Shown piece after piece: positions 35,652 to 44,340 of a stretch of 64,000 nucleotides of DNA (positions are counted from its first letter, which is position 1; every line of letters starts with the position of its first letter). Position numbers and translations under genes: made by a program. The notes beneath the pieces were generated by a model. The model saw nothing but the letters and a program-made list of their open reading frames with translations. It did not search any database and had not been told where the DNA came from. Origin of the DNA: Pseudodesulfovibrio profundus (GTDB taxonomy: Bacteria; Desulfobacterota; Desulfovibrionia; Desulfovibrionales; Desulfovibrionaceae); assembly GCF_900217235.1 (NCBI RefSeq), contig NZ_LT907975.1, positions 1,456,001 to 1,520,000 of the forward strand. Direction: 5' to 3'.

Positions 35652-36758
35652 CTACAGGAATTCCCTATATACCGCCAAGAGCTTCTCTATATATCGCTCA
35701 ATAGAGTACTCGGGCGCAATGGACAGGGCGGCTTGAGACAGACTGGAGTGGAGCGATGTATCCGATAAAACACGTAACAGTTTTTCTGCTATGTCATCGA
35801 CATCCGTCGTGCAGACGAGAGAGGCATCAGCTGCAATCTCGATGGACGGCACATGTTCGGACACGACGGCTGGCAACCCGCAAAACAAGCTCTCAATATG
35901 AGCAATCGGTAATCCTTCATATTCTGAGGGCATTGCCAGGACATAGGCGGCTTTCAGATAGCTGGGGATATCGGCATTGTTCACATATCCAGGCAGACAG
36001 ACTTTATTCTCGATTTGCAATTCCTGAACAAGCTGCTTCAGATCATCCATCTGTCCACCATCACCCAACAACAGAAGCGAAGCGTCGGGATCCTGCTCAC
36101 TAACAATCGCAAAAGCCTTGATTAACTTGTCAAAATTCTTCAGGGCAACGAATCGACCAACGCCCACAATGGTTTTACCTGACAGGCCATGTCGTTCGAA
36201 CAAGTCAAAGGGTTCCACATCCATTTTGGCAGGGTCCACGGCGTTATAGAGCACGCGGCTGGGACGTCCTGCAGTGTTATGATCTTTCTCAACCGTGGAC
36301 GCCACTTCCTTTGAGACGGAAAAAAAACACGTCGTGGCATAGGATAATGTTTTATTGGCTAGTCTTCGGTAGATTTTGCGTTCGGATTTGGCAGTATGAA
36401 CGTGGCAAAAAACCGGAACATCCAACCCCAGAGCAGCAAGACGCCCGAAATAGTCTGCTGAGAAATGCATTGTATGCACAATATCAGGCTGAATATCCTT
36501 CAGCTTCTTGCGCAACTCCAGCAGGGTATCCAAACGATGCGTTTTGATGCTTTTCTTGTCGCTACCAATGCAAAGGACCTCAACACCCATCTTTTCATAT
36601 TTGGACATGAGGTCGCCCGTCCCGGAAAGGTTGATCACGTATGGATCGATTTCACTTCCCGCTTTGAGAGGCTGAACAAGGTCAAGCAGCCAGTTTTCGA
36701 CTCCGCCAAAAGGTAGGCCTCCCACGATAAATGCCACTTTGATCGGCTTACCTTTCAT
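35652..36758 (-). CDS. Family 4 glycosyltransferase
   Basis: 368 residues from ATG 36758, with TTGGAG upstream; this start overlaps the GT9 gene by 11 nt. The longer frame to 36833 lies inside that gene. Motifs are VAFIVGGLPFGGVENWLLDL, VGVGRFVALKNFDKLIKAF, ASLLLLGDGGQMDDLKQL and MPSEYEGLPIAHIESLFCG. Similar in layout to the next GT4, so the pair may come from an old duplication. Confidence 0.9.
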   Translation of the reverse strand: MKGKPIKVAFIVGGLPFGGVENWLLDLVQPLKAGSEIDPYVINLSGTGDLMSKYEKMGVEVLCIGSDKKSIKTHRLDTLLELRKKLKDIQPDIVHTMHFSADYFGRLAALGLDVPVFCHVHTAKSERKIYRRLANKTLSYATTCFFSVSKEVASTVEKDHNTAGRPSRVLYNAVDPAKMDVEPFDLFERHGLSGKTIVGVGRFVALKNFDKLIKAFAIVSEQDPDASLLLLGDGGQMDDLKQLVQELQIENKVCLPGYVNNADIPSYLKAAYVLAMPSEYEGLPIAHIESLFCGLPAVVSEHVPSIEIAADASLVCTTDVDDIAEKLLRVLSDTSLHSSLSQAALSIAPEYSIERYIEKLLAVYREFL

Positions 36759-37806
36759 GATCGCTCCAACGCACCAGGCACTTTTCCAGGTGCTCTTTGA
36801 ACTCCGAAAACACGTGCTCGGGAAGATACTCAACTAGACACTCAATTGTTCCGAGCTTGCATGTATTTTTGTTGCACAGATAGCAGCCTTGCCAGCGAAT
36901 GAGACTCAAGTGATCATCGCTGGGAAAGCGCCATGCCGGGCTGGTTGCACCGTGTATGACGACAGAAGGCGTATCTACGGCCACAGCAAAGTGCCTTGGG
37001 GAGGAACAGTTTCCCAAATGCATGACAGCCCTATCAAGAACGGCCGCCATCTGACGCAGGCTCAACATTTCATCGAAAACCAGAACATTGTTCCCGGCTT
37101 CAGCATTGATTTTGTCTGCCAGCTCTTTTTCCCCGGGACCATACAGGATCACGGCCTTCATGTCCGGGTGCTGCTCTTCCAAAATTTTCAGCAATGCAAT
37201 ATAATGACGAGCCGGCCACTTTCGGGTTTTCCGACGATGACTGGGATCGACTGTGATGAACGGCACACCGGAAAGCCCGTACTGCTTGAGAGTGGCCTCG
37301 GCGTCACTCTTTTCCTGATCGGTAAGAAACAGCTCGGGTTTATCCATATCCCACTCAATACCAAGTGGCGCCAGCACGCTGGCCTTGGCTTTTGCGGCAT
37401 ACCCGGATTCCATTTCCGTCCAGTGTGTGTAAAGGAATCTATTGTACCAGGGAGGAGAGAAAGAGAGTCGGACAGGAGCATTGGACAAGCCGACAACCCA
37501 CTTGCAGCGAGGGAGTTGCTGAAAGTCAACGATGAGATCGTACCCCTGACGACCGACACGGGCGTACCATGCAACAGCCTTCAACGGGTTGGCAAGCTCC
37601 TTTTTATCGATAGCCCAAACATGATCAACATGCGGGTTATTCTCCAGCACACTGACACACTTCTTTTCTGTAAGGACATGGAGCTCTGCGTCAGGATACC
37701 GTTGCTTGAGTAGCTTGTAAGCCGGTGTCGAAAGCAACACATCGCCAATCTGGCGAAGCTGACACGCAAGAATTTTTCTAGGGGTGAAGCCCAACAGGTC
37801 GGTCAT
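36748..37806 (-). CDS. GT9 heptosyltransferase-like protein
   Basis: 352 residues from ATG 37806. It opens RKILACQLRQIGDVLLSTPA (ADP-heptose transferase N-terminus), has YDLIVDFQQLPRCKWVVGLS, ITVDPSHRRKTRKWPARHY, and HLGNCSSPRHFAVAVDTP with the GT9 HxGxxS/T-like site. A C-terminal Cys group CYLCNKNTCKLGTIECL is common in this family. It is probably an LPS-core transferase; the donor is not certain. The ribosome site is weak, and a TTG further up (37866) is possible. First gene of the minus-strand polysaccharide run. Confidence 0.85.
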   Translation of the reverse strand: MTDLLGFTPRKILACQLRQIGDVLLSTPAYKLLKQRYPDAELHVLTEKKCVSVLENNPHVDHVWAIDKKELANPLKAVAWYARVGRQGYDLIVDFQQLPRCKWVVGLSNAPVRLSFSPPWYNRFLYTHWTEMESGYAAKAKASVLAPLGIEWDMDKPELFLTDQEKSDAEATLKQYGLSGVPFITVDPSHRRKTRKWPARHYIALLKILEEQHPDMKAVILYGPGEKELADKINAEAGNNVLVFDEMLSLRQMAAVLDRAVMHLGNCSSPRHFAVAVDTPSVVIHGATSPAWRFPSDDHLSLIRWQGCYLCNKNTCKLGTIECLVEYLPEHVFSEFKEHLEKCLVRWSDHER

Positions 37807-37897
37807 GGTGGCGTGGTATCCCAAAGAAAGCGAACTGTCACGTTTTTTTAAGGAGGGTACACCCAACGCCCATAGTCAGAAAGGCAGCACTTATCGG

Positions 37898-37926
37898 TTG
37901 ACAGGCAAAGCAACTCCAGTTATCTA
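37898..37926 (+). promoter_or_regulatory. Promoter of tRNA-Leu(CAG)
   Basis: TTGACA at 37898-37903, 17 nt, TATCTA at 37921-37926, 16 nt before the tRNA. Confidence 0.55.
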
Positions 37927-37942
37927 ACTCGTCCCTGATCGT

Positions 37943-38029
37943 GCCGAAGTGGTGGAATTGGTAGACACGCTAGGTTCAGGGTCTAGTGGGAGCAATCCCG
38001 TGGAAGTTCGAGTCTTCTCTTCGGCACCA
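37943..38029 (+). tRNA. tRNA-Leu, anticodon CAG
   Basis: 87 nt including an encoded CCA. Acceptor stem GCCGAAG / CTTCGGC, D-loop with GGTAGACAC, anticodon loop GTTCAGG between CTAG arms, a long variable arm (GGGAGCAATCCC), and T-loop GTTCGAGTC. The long variable arm fits class II tRNA-Leu. Confidence 0.95.
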
Positions 38030-38036
38030 AGAATGC

Positions 38037-38073
38037 AAAAGGTTTGTGGCTAACCAGTCACAAACCTTTTTTC
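38037..38073 (+). terminator. Terminator of tRNA-Leu(CAG)
   Basis: AAAGGTTTGTG, 10-nt loop, CACAAACCTTT and a T tract. An imperfect copy recurs at 39091-39126. Confidence 0.9.
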
Positions 38074-38440
38074 TTTTCCAACGAGCAGTTCGTGCGACCC
38101 GCGTCCAACGCCATGGGGTTGCCGTGAAGCAGAGAGTACAGAGCAACGTGCATTACCGCTCTGCCACGAAATAAAACGTACATAACTCTCGTTCGCCCCC
38201 TCATACCAACTATGCATCTGTTTGGATTATACATCCGAAGTGCCTATGCGCCCAAGCGCATTTTATTCTTTCATACCACTGAATCAAGAATAAATTATCC
38301 CCCAAAATAGCGTTGGGAGCCTGCTTCACAAGTGACCTGATCGTGCTGCGATCTAAAAACTTTGTCGTAAATGTGTTCCAGTTGTGATACGGAATCAACA
38401 GTGTGATCTGTCAACCTATACTCATTTACAAGGAGACTCC
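38074..38440. other. Gap between tRNA-Leu and the lipoprotein gene
   Basis: About 370 bp without a supported gene. A 62-codon minus-strand frame (38210-38398) has no coding signs. The region lies inside the segment bounded by the tRNA-end repeats. Confidence 0.4.
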
Positions 38441-38896
38441 ATGAGGTACCAAAAAAACAGCACTATTTTGAGGCTTTGGGCTCCGCTTTTGCTCAGTCTG
38501 ACCTTGTTTTTGCAGGGGTGTCCGATGTTGATCATACCCATTATTGCCGCATACTCCGATTCTGGCATAACGGTTACGGTCGAAATCCCCAAGAGTGCTC
38601 CGGAAGTCTTTGCTGCCGCAAAAAAACGGGTAGAAAGTGGTGTGTCAGAATCCGGCATCACCTTCACCGTTACCGACATCGATGAGGATAATTATTTGAT
38701 CAAAGTCGAAGGGACTGAAACGAAGTGGGAAGCGAGATTCACCGTTGTTCCAGTCAGCAAGAATGTCAGCCAGATAATTGCAACAGGGACAGATGATGAA
38801 CGGTCACATGAAGAATCCGAACAACTGGTTCTTCAGGGTGTTAAGAATTTGTGCGATGACCTCGGGGTAAGGTATAAGGTCATTACTAACGATTAA
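38441..38896 (+). CDS. Small lipoprotein, function unknown
   Basis: 151 residues from ATG 38441, 6 nt after AAGGAG. The N-terminus is basic, then a hydrophobic stretch (LWAPLLLSLTLFL) ends in the lipobox LFLQGC, so the protein is probably lipidated. The mature part is a small alpha/beta domain (VTVEIPKSAPEVFAAAKKRV, ISGFTFT-like GITFTVTDIDEDNYLIKVEG, TKWEARFTVVPVSKNVSQII), reminiscent of DUF3568-like lipoproteins. That resemblance is weak. It is the only gene inside the tRNA-flanked segment. Confidence 0.7.
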   Translation: MRYQKNSTILRLWAPLLLSLTLFLQGCPMLIIPIIAAYSDSGITVTVEIPKSAPEVFAAAKKRVESGVSESGITFTVTDIDEDNYLIKVEGTETKWEARFTVVPVSKNVSQIIATGTDDERSHEESEQLVLQGVKNLCDDLGVRYKVITND

Positions 38897-39071
38897 ACCC
38901 TATTTCATTCCTTGTTGCAGTAATTGCAAGGGGCATGTTCGCACAGAGATATGCAGCTTACCACAACAGGGTCAAAGAGGTAGATGTCCTTCAGGTTCTG
39001 CTATCAGTCCAAGAACATCACTCCATAAAACCCGCTCGTTGAAAAGCCAAAAACCATAAAAGCCTTCAAGC

Positions 39072-39127
39072 ACTCTCTTGACTCCAAGATAAAAGGTTTG
39101 TGACTATCAGCCACAAACCTTTTTCTT
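39072..39127 (+). repeat. Imperfect direct copy of the tRNA-Leu 3' end plus terminator
   Basis: Aligned with 38013-38075 it shares CTCTT, CCAAGA, AAAAGGTTTGTG, CAG and CACAAACCTTTTT in order, with small gaps. It still forms the hairpin AAAGGTTTGTG / CACAAACCTTT. It lacks the acceptor CTTCGGC, so it is not a functional tRNA end. Confidence 0.65.
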
Positions 39128-39145
39128 ATGTATCACCCGACTCCC

Positions 39146-39169
39146 ACACTTCCACACTTCCACACTTCC
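39146..39169. repeat. Three tandem copies of an 8-bp unit
   Basis: ACACTTCC repeated three times, followed by a partial fourth (ACA). Microsatellite-like and non-coding. Confidence 0.85.
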
Positions 39170-39478
39170 ACAGCCCAACAGCATGATGTTTGTTGGACTT
39201 TGCTATTGAATCAGCCTCATTCGACAACCTCGGTAATCCTGCGCAGCTTCCAAGACCAGTGTGATGTAGACGGCAAATCCACTACTTCGCCGGCCCCTTT
39301 ATATCTCTCAATCCGCCATCTCCATTCTCAAGTAATGATCGATAAGAAAACGATGAACGCTACGCCCAAGATGATAACAATAACCATATCAATAGAAGAT
39401 ACGACGAAAGCAACTTGATTTTGGGATATTTATAAGGCACAAGCGTACAAAAAATTATAATTTTATTTACCAAGACAT

Positions 39479-39895
39479 ATGATAGACACCAACAAACACA
39501 ACTCTCACGGTATATTCCCTACGACAGTAACCACAAAAGAGTGCAGCGACACCGGCATGGCCATGGTGCTCATCGCCCTGCTCATAGGGTGGTTCACTGA
39601 TGTCAGAGAGTATCACCTCGCTGCCATCATCCTGTTAGTGCTCAACATGGTTTGGGCGCGGGCATACACCTATGTAGCTAAAGGCTGGCTCGGCTTTTCG
39701 ACACTGCTTGGGACTGTCATGTCCAAAATATTACTCTCCCTGGTATTTTTTGTGGTTGTGACTCCCCTTGCCCTCTTGCGACGAATGCTAGGGCACGACC
39801 CCATGCAGCTCGGAAAATGGAAAAAGGATTCAACGTCCGTTTTTGAATCACGCGACCACACCTTCACTGCAGAAGAAATCGAACTCCCTTACTAG
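39479..39895 (+). CDS. SxtJ-like membrane protein
   Basis: 138 residues with three hydrophobic segments at about 28-62 (two) and 80-104, and a polar C-terminal tail (LGKWKKDSTSVFESRDHTF). RRMLGHDPMQLGKWKK is the recognisable end of the SxtJ family, small membrane proteins encoded next to O-carbamoyltransferases. Function is unknown. The DUF5989 gene starts 15 nt downstream. The ribosome site is weak. Confidence 0.75.
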   Translation: MIDTNKHNSHGIFPTTVTTKECSDTGMAMVLIALLIGWFTDVREYHLAAIILLVLNMVWARAYTYVAKGWLGFSTLLGTVMSKILLSLVFFVVVTPLALLRRMLGHDPMQLGKWKKDSTSVFESRDHTFTAEEIELPY

Positions 39896-39910
39896 CAAAC
39901 AAGGAACATC

Positions 39911-40060
39911 ATGGATTTTCTCAAAGACCTCTGGGGCTTTCTTAAAGTACGCAAAAAATTCTGGCTGCTTCCGGTCATCCTCGTACTGCTCGTTTTCGGT
40001 TCGCTCATTGTCCTGACCAGCGGTTCGGCCATTGCACCGTTCATTTACACCGTATTCTAG
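39911..40060 (+). CDS. DUF5989 / SxtK-like single-span membrane peptide
   Basis: 49 residues: MDFLKDLWGFLKVRKKFWLL, then a hydrophobic helix ending in SGSAIAPFIYTVF. AAGGAA lies 7 nt upstream. It is short, but its position between sxtJ-like and carbamoyltransferase genes, the 8-nt gap to the next gene and the family-typical FLxVRKKFWLLP make it real. Likely an inner-membrane partner of the carbamoyltransferase system; function unknown. Confidence 0.8.
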   Translation: MDFLKDLWGFLKVRKKFWLLPVILVLLVFGSLIVLTSGSAIAPFIYTVF

Positions 40061-40068
40061 AGGGCAAT

Positions 40069-41925
40069 ATGTCAGACGCCATTCTGGGGATTTCTGCCTT
40101 TTATCATGATTCAGCCGCTGTTCTTCTGGTGGACGGTGAAATTGTAGCCGCAGCACAAGAAGAACGATTCACTCGCAAGAAGCACGACGCAGATTTCCCG
40201 CACAATGCGGCCAAGTATGTTCTGAAAGAAGGCGGATTGCAGCTCTCCGACCTGAGTGCCGTCGCATTCTACGACAAGCCCTACCTCAAGTTCGAGCGAC
40301 TTCTGGAAACATACAACGGTTTTGCTCCCAAGGGATTACAGAGCTTCCTTTCCTCCATACCGGTATGGATCAAGGAAAAGCTCTTCATGCGTAAAATGCT
40401 CAAGGACGAGCTTGCTCGTCTGGGTTCTGGCAAGCCGAAGATCCTCTTTCCGGAGCACCACCTCTCACACGCAGCGAGTGCATTTTACCCCTCCCCTTTT
40501 GAGGAAGCTGCAATCCTGACGGTGGACGGCGTCGGCGAATGGGCAACGACGACCATCTGCAAGGGGTCCGGGAAGGACATCTCGGTTCTCAGGGAATTGC
40601 ATTTCCCTCATTCACTCGGTCTCCTCTACTCTGCCTTCACCGCGTTCTGTGGCTTCAGGGTCAACTCCGGCGAATATAAACTCATGGGGCTCGCTCCATA
40701 CGGTAATCCCACGGCAGAGCGAATCGACACGTGGAAGCAAGCCATCTATGATGAGCTGATCGACGTACGCGAAGACGGCTCCCTGCTCCTGAACATGGAG
40801 TATTTCAACTATGCCACCGGCCTGACCATGTGCGAATTCCCCAAATGGGAATCGCTCTTTGGAATCCCGGCCCGCCAGCCTGAAACAGACATTTCCCAGG
40901 ACTACATGGACCTCGCCTTTGCCATTCAGCAGGTGACCGAGGAAATTGTATTTACATTGGCTGAAACCGCCAAAGAGTTGACCGGCTGCAACAAACTGGT
41001 CATGGCTGGCGGCGTGGCGCTCAACTGTGTGGCCAACGGCAAACTGCTTCGCAACAAGACATTTGACGATATCTGGATTCAGCCCGCTGCCGGCGACGCT
41101 GGCGGAGCCCTGGGTGCGGCCCTTGCCGGACGGCACATCTGGCAAGGCAAGGAGCGCGTGGTCGATTCTGATGACTCCATGCGTGGCGCCTACCTCGGCC
41201 CCTCTTTTTCGGAGAACGACACCCAGCGCGTCATTCGTCAGTTCAAGGCGAAGTCCGTTAAATACGATGATTTCGGCAAGCTGACTTCGGACGTTGCCGA
41301 CCTGCTTTCCCAGGGTAATGCCATCGGCTGGTTCCAGGGCCGCATGGAATATGGACCGAGAGCATTGGGCGGGCGTTCCATACTCGGTGATCCACGCCAC
41401 CCGGAAATGCAGAAAAAGCTCAATCTCAAGATCAAGTACCGCGAGGGGTTCCGCCCCTTTGCCCCGTCCGTCATGGAAGAAGAGATTGCCACATGGTTCG
41501 ATCTTGATCGTCCTTCACCATACATGCTCATCGTGGCTCCGGTGGCCGATGCGCAGTGCCATCCGCTCCCCGAAGGCTATGACGACATGGAGATGTATGA
41601 TCGTCTGTACGTTCAGCGTTCGCACATCCCGGCCGTAACGCATGTCGATCATTCGGCGCGTATCCAGTCGGTCAGCAAAAAGACCAACCCTCGATATTGG
41701 GAACTTATCAATACCTTCAATGCGGAGCACGGATGCGGACTGGTGGTCAATACGAGTTTCAACGTCCGAGGCGAGCCTATCGTCTGTACCCCGGCAGATG
41801 CCTACACCTGCTTCATGCGCACCGAGATGGATTACCTCGTAATAGGTGACCATGTGTTTTCCAAAGCTGATCAACCCGAGTGGGACGAATCCAAAGATTG
41901 GATCAGCCAATTTGAATTGGACTAA
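40069..41925 (+). CDS. O-carbamoyltransferase (NodU/CmcH/SxtI family)
   Basis: 618 residues. The N-terminal Kae1/actin-like part begins ILGISAFYHDSAAVLLVDGE and has PEHHLSHAASAFYPSPF with iron-binding His residues, EAAILTVDGVGEW, and GGVALNCVANGKLLRN. The C-terminal YrdC-like part has GRMEYGPRALGGRSILGDPR and PFAPSVM, then VVNTSFNVRGEPIVCTP. The family moves a carbamoyl group from carbamoyl phosphate, through carbamoyl-AMP, onto a hydroxyl. The target here is probably a sugar, given the neighbouring polysaccharide locus; this is inference. Confidence 0.93.
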   Translation: MSDAILGISAFYHDSAAVLLVDGEIVAAAQEERFTRKKHDADFPHNAAKYVLKEGGLQLSDLSAVAFYDKPYLKFERLLETYNGFAPKGLQSFLSSIPVWIKEKLFMRKMLKDELARLGSGKPKILFPEHHLSHAASAFYPSPFEEAAILTVDGVGEWATTTICKGSGKDISVLRELHFPHSLGLLYSAFTAFCGFRVNSGEYKLMGLAPYGNPTAERIDTWKQAIYDELIDVREDGSLLLNMEYFNYATGLTMCEFPKWESLFGIPARQPETDISQDYMDLAFAIQQVTEEIVFTLAETAKELTGCNKLVMAGGVALNCVANGKLLRNKTFDDIWIQPAAGDAGGALGAALAGRHIWQGKERVVDSDDSMRGAYLGPSFSENDTQRVIRQFKAKSVKYDDFGKLTSDVADLLSQGNAIGWFQGRMEYGPRALGGRSILGDPRHPEMQKKLNLKIKYREGFRPFAPSVMEEEIATWFDLDRPSPYMLIVAPVADAQCHPLPEGYDDMEMYDRLYVQRSHIPAVTHVDHSARIQSVSKKTNPRYWELINTFNAEHGCGLVVNTSFNVRGEPIVCTPADAYTCFMRTEMDYLVIGDHVFSKADQPEWDESKDWISQFELD

Positions 41926-41930
41926 TTCTG

Positions 41931-43064
41931 ATGAAAAAAATTCTCTCTTTTCTGAAGCAACTGGCGATTTTTCTTTTTATTACCATCGTCCTGCTCGAAA
42001 TAAGCTCGTACGCCTACATTCGGTTCATCAATCCCCACATTCCACTGCCAACCTACAGCATCGTCAATGCCGGCAGTAAGTTCTGGGTATATATCAACGA
42101 GCACTTCGGGGTATGGCACGCTCCCAACTCCGAATACCTGCACAACAAGTCGTGCTTTGTGGTCAAGTACACAGCCAACTCCCATGGCATGAGAGACCAG
42201 GAACGCTCCATGACCAGCAACGACACCCGCGTTGCAATCCTTGGTGATTCCTTTGTCGAAGGATGGGGAAACGAGTCGGAAGACAGACTCTCCGACCGGC
42301 TGGAAGCGACTCTCGGCAAAGAGGTTCTCAACTTCGGAACCTCTGGGGGATTCGGGACAATCCAGGAATGGCAGCTCTATAAACACATGGTCCGCGAGTT
42401 TGACCATGATGTGGTTATATTGGGCATCCTTCCCCATAACGATTTCAAGGATAACGACTACGAGATCGGGCTGAAAAAAGCATCCTATCGCCCCTACCTG
42501 GATGGCACATATCCCGATTACGACCTGGTATACAGTGCGAAAGAACTGCCAAACATCAACAAGAAGACACCGTTTCTGAAGAGCTTTGATTTCACCTTAC
42601 GCGAGTGGAGCAGTTTTTATCGCATCATGCGCTATCTCGGGTCCTACCGACTCGAAGGATTGACACTGGTCCCCCGCTGGCAGGAAGAGTTTGATCGGGA
42701 AAAGCCTGAGTCGCGTTACTATAATTTCACAAATGAAGAGTGGAATATCATGCGGTACTCACTGGAACAGATCGCAGAAGAAGCGCGAGACAAGAAACTG
42801 ATCGTGTTCACGATCCCGGTCCTTCCGGACTTTGAGATGTACACCGGACAGGAACCGCCTTTGTCAAAGAAAATACGGGAACTGTCGGAGGAGAAAGGCT
42901 TCACTTACGTCGACATGCTCAAGGAATTCCACGAGCAGAAGTTGAATGCACATGATGTGTTCTTCGTATGTGACAACCACTGGAATCCGTTTGGCAACGA
43001 GGCTGCGGCATCTGTTCTCGCGCCAATCGTAGACCGGGCACTCCGAAGCAAACCTTCTCAATAG
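41931..43064 (+). CDS. SGNH/GDSL-family esterase with N-terminal membrane anchor (SxtL-like position)
   Basis: 377 residues. One hydrophobic helix at about 8-28 (LAIFLFITIVLLEISSYAYI) anchors it. The SGNH block I is VAILGDSFVEGWGNES with the nucleophile Ser, Gly and Asn follow (LNFGTSGGFGT; ILGILPHNDF), and block V is VCDNHWNPFGNEAAA (Asp-x-His). Such enzymes add or remove acyl or carbamoyl groups on glycans. The gene starts 5 nt after the carbamoyltransferase and ends the cassette. Confidence 0.85.
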   Translation: MKKILSFLKQLAIFLFITIVLLEISSYAYIRFINPHIPLPTYSIVNAGSKFWVYINEHFGVWHAPNSEYLHNKSCFVVKYTANSHGMRDQERSMTSNDTRVAILGDSFVEGWGNESEDRLSDRLEATLGKEVLNFGTSGGFGTIQEWQLYKHMVREFDHDVVILGILPHNDFKDNDYEIGLKKASYRPYLDGTYPDYDLVYSAKELPNINKKTPFLKSFDFTLREWSSFYRIMRYLGSYRLEGLTLVPRWQEEFDREKPESRYYNFTNEEWNIMRYSLEQIAEEARDKKLIVFTIPVLPDFEMYTGQEPPLSKKIRELSEEKGFTYVDMLKEFHEQKLNAHDVFFVCDNHWNPFGNEAAASVLAPIVDRALRSKPSQ

Positions 43065-43120
43065 AAAGGGAAAAGGACCGGCGATCCGCACGGCCATACA
43101 AATCATAAAGGTCTCAGACC

Positions 43121-43161
43121 AATAAAAAAGGTTGCACTTCATCACTGCAACCTTTTTTATT
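43121..43161. terminator. Bidirectional terminator after the carbamoyltransferase cassette
   Basis: AATAAAAAAGGTTGCA, loop, TGCAACCTTTTTTATT; A-rich on one side and T-rich on the other, between convergent genes. Confidence 0.9.
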
Positions 43162-43257
43162 ACCGATTCGGTGTACGATCAGACGCGACCTGAAGAGGTG
43201 TTGTCTTTACTTGTACCGTGCTTTCACGGCACCAACCCTATTTAAAGCAACAAGACC

Positions 43258-43857
43258 TTAAGCCTTCATCTTCTTCCGTCCAAACCCGATCAATCCAAGC
43301 AATCCCACGCCGAGAAGAAGCATGGTTGAAGGTTCAGGAGCGGGAATCGGTCCGCTTGCTCGGTCAACATTCAAAATATGGAATGCGTATTCGTTTGTGA
43401 CTGAACCATTGGCAGGCTGGTCCCAGTCAGCGATGAGCAGAGGGGTGTCCCCGTCACGTTGGAACCCATCAAGATAACTATCAGAAATGTTGAAGTTATC
43501 ATAGGCAGTGAGGGTAAGGAAATAGCTTCCAACGTCCAGATTCACTGCATAAAATGAGTCATACCCGCCATAGTCATACCCAACACCGTTGGAAAGCTGT
43601 GTACCGGTAGCCCCACCATCATCCTGAAACTCGATCAGGCTTCCATCACTGTTCCAAAGCCCGAGCATGGGATCAAAGCCACCATCATCCCAAGAGGAGG
43701 AGAAAAAGACACGTTCTCCGGAACCAAGGACAGAAAAGTCAAACCGCAGGACATCATTATGATACTGCATATTACCGAAGTAATCATAATCCAGAGCCTG
43801 GGCATTGGTCGGTAGCATGAAACAGACAGCTACCAGGGCAAAAATCAAACGTTTCAT
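43258..43857 (-). CDS. PEP-CTERM sorted exported protein
   Basis: 199 residues from ATG 43857, preceded by AAAAGGAGA. Signal peptide MKRLIFALVAVCFMLPTNAQA. The middle is rich in Asp, Gly, Ser and Tyr, like pre-peptidase or DVUA-type domains (FFSSSWDDGGFDPMLGLWN, DVGSYFLTLTAYDN). The C-terminus is a textbook PEP-CTERM signal: APEPSTMLLLGVGLLGLIGF followed by GRKKMKA. Such proteins are processed by exosortase during exopolysaccharide-linked export. No exosortase gene is in the window. Confidence 0.9.
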   Translation of the reverse strand: MKRLIFALVAVCFMLPTNAQALDYDYFGNMQYHNDVLRFDFSVLGSGERVFFSSSWDDGGFDPMLGLWNSDGSLIEFQDDGGATGTQLSNGVGYDYGGYDSFYAVNLDVGSYFLTLTAYDNFNISDSYLDGFQRDGDTPLLIADWDQPANGSVTNEYAFHILNVDRASGPIPAPEPSTMLLLGVGLLGLIGFGRKKMKA

Positions 43858-44340
43858 AACCGCATCTCCTTTTTCGGATACAGTTAGCAAGATATGAACC
43901 ATCCTCCAGAACACTGAAAAACAAAGTAATTTTTGGATTAACCCTTCAGTTCCCATGTAAATTTTTTCTTAGAGAATGTAAGCAATACCAACAAAATCCT
44001 GAGCCCCATGGCTGACAGTCCTATAAAATAGGACATCACCCGGGAATTTCCCCCAAGATGCACAATAGTGATTTCGGCTAGCCCAACTGGAATAACCGAA
44101 TACGTATAGCATCAGCATATGTTAATGTGAGACAGCATGACCTGTTTGCTCTTGGCTTTAACTGAAGACATCCGGCATTCCAGTGTTTTTTGATCAGAGC
44201 ATTGTAACTGCCAGTCACATGCTGTATAAGCTAACAGTATGATACTGCCTTATATTAACAATTCTGACGCGAATCGTGTTATAGACGGGCTAGTTTATCG
44301 TGCGAAGAACATTCAACCGATCAGGGAAAAAGATCAGGAC
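43858..44340. other. Intergenic region upstream of the substrate-binding protein gene
   Basis: About 480 bp with presumed divergent promoters. Nothing specific was recognised. The reading frame of the next gene is open back to 44239, but without a ribosome site. Confidence 0.4.

Larger units (their letters stand above)
38897..39478. other. Gap holding the second tRNA-end repeat and a short tandem repeat
   Basis: About 580 bp. It contains the degenerate tRNA tail and terminator (39072-39127) and three copies of the 8-mer ACACTTCC at 39146-39169. A 96-codon frame over the tandem repeat has no ribosome site or protein-like composition. The upstream control of the sxtJ-like gene must lie near 39400-39478, but no clear promoter was seen. 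Confidence 0.4.

Noticed and set aside
39128..39418. 96-codon plus-strand frame
   Set aside because: Runs over a tandem repeat and a degenerate terminator; no ribosome site and unusual composition.
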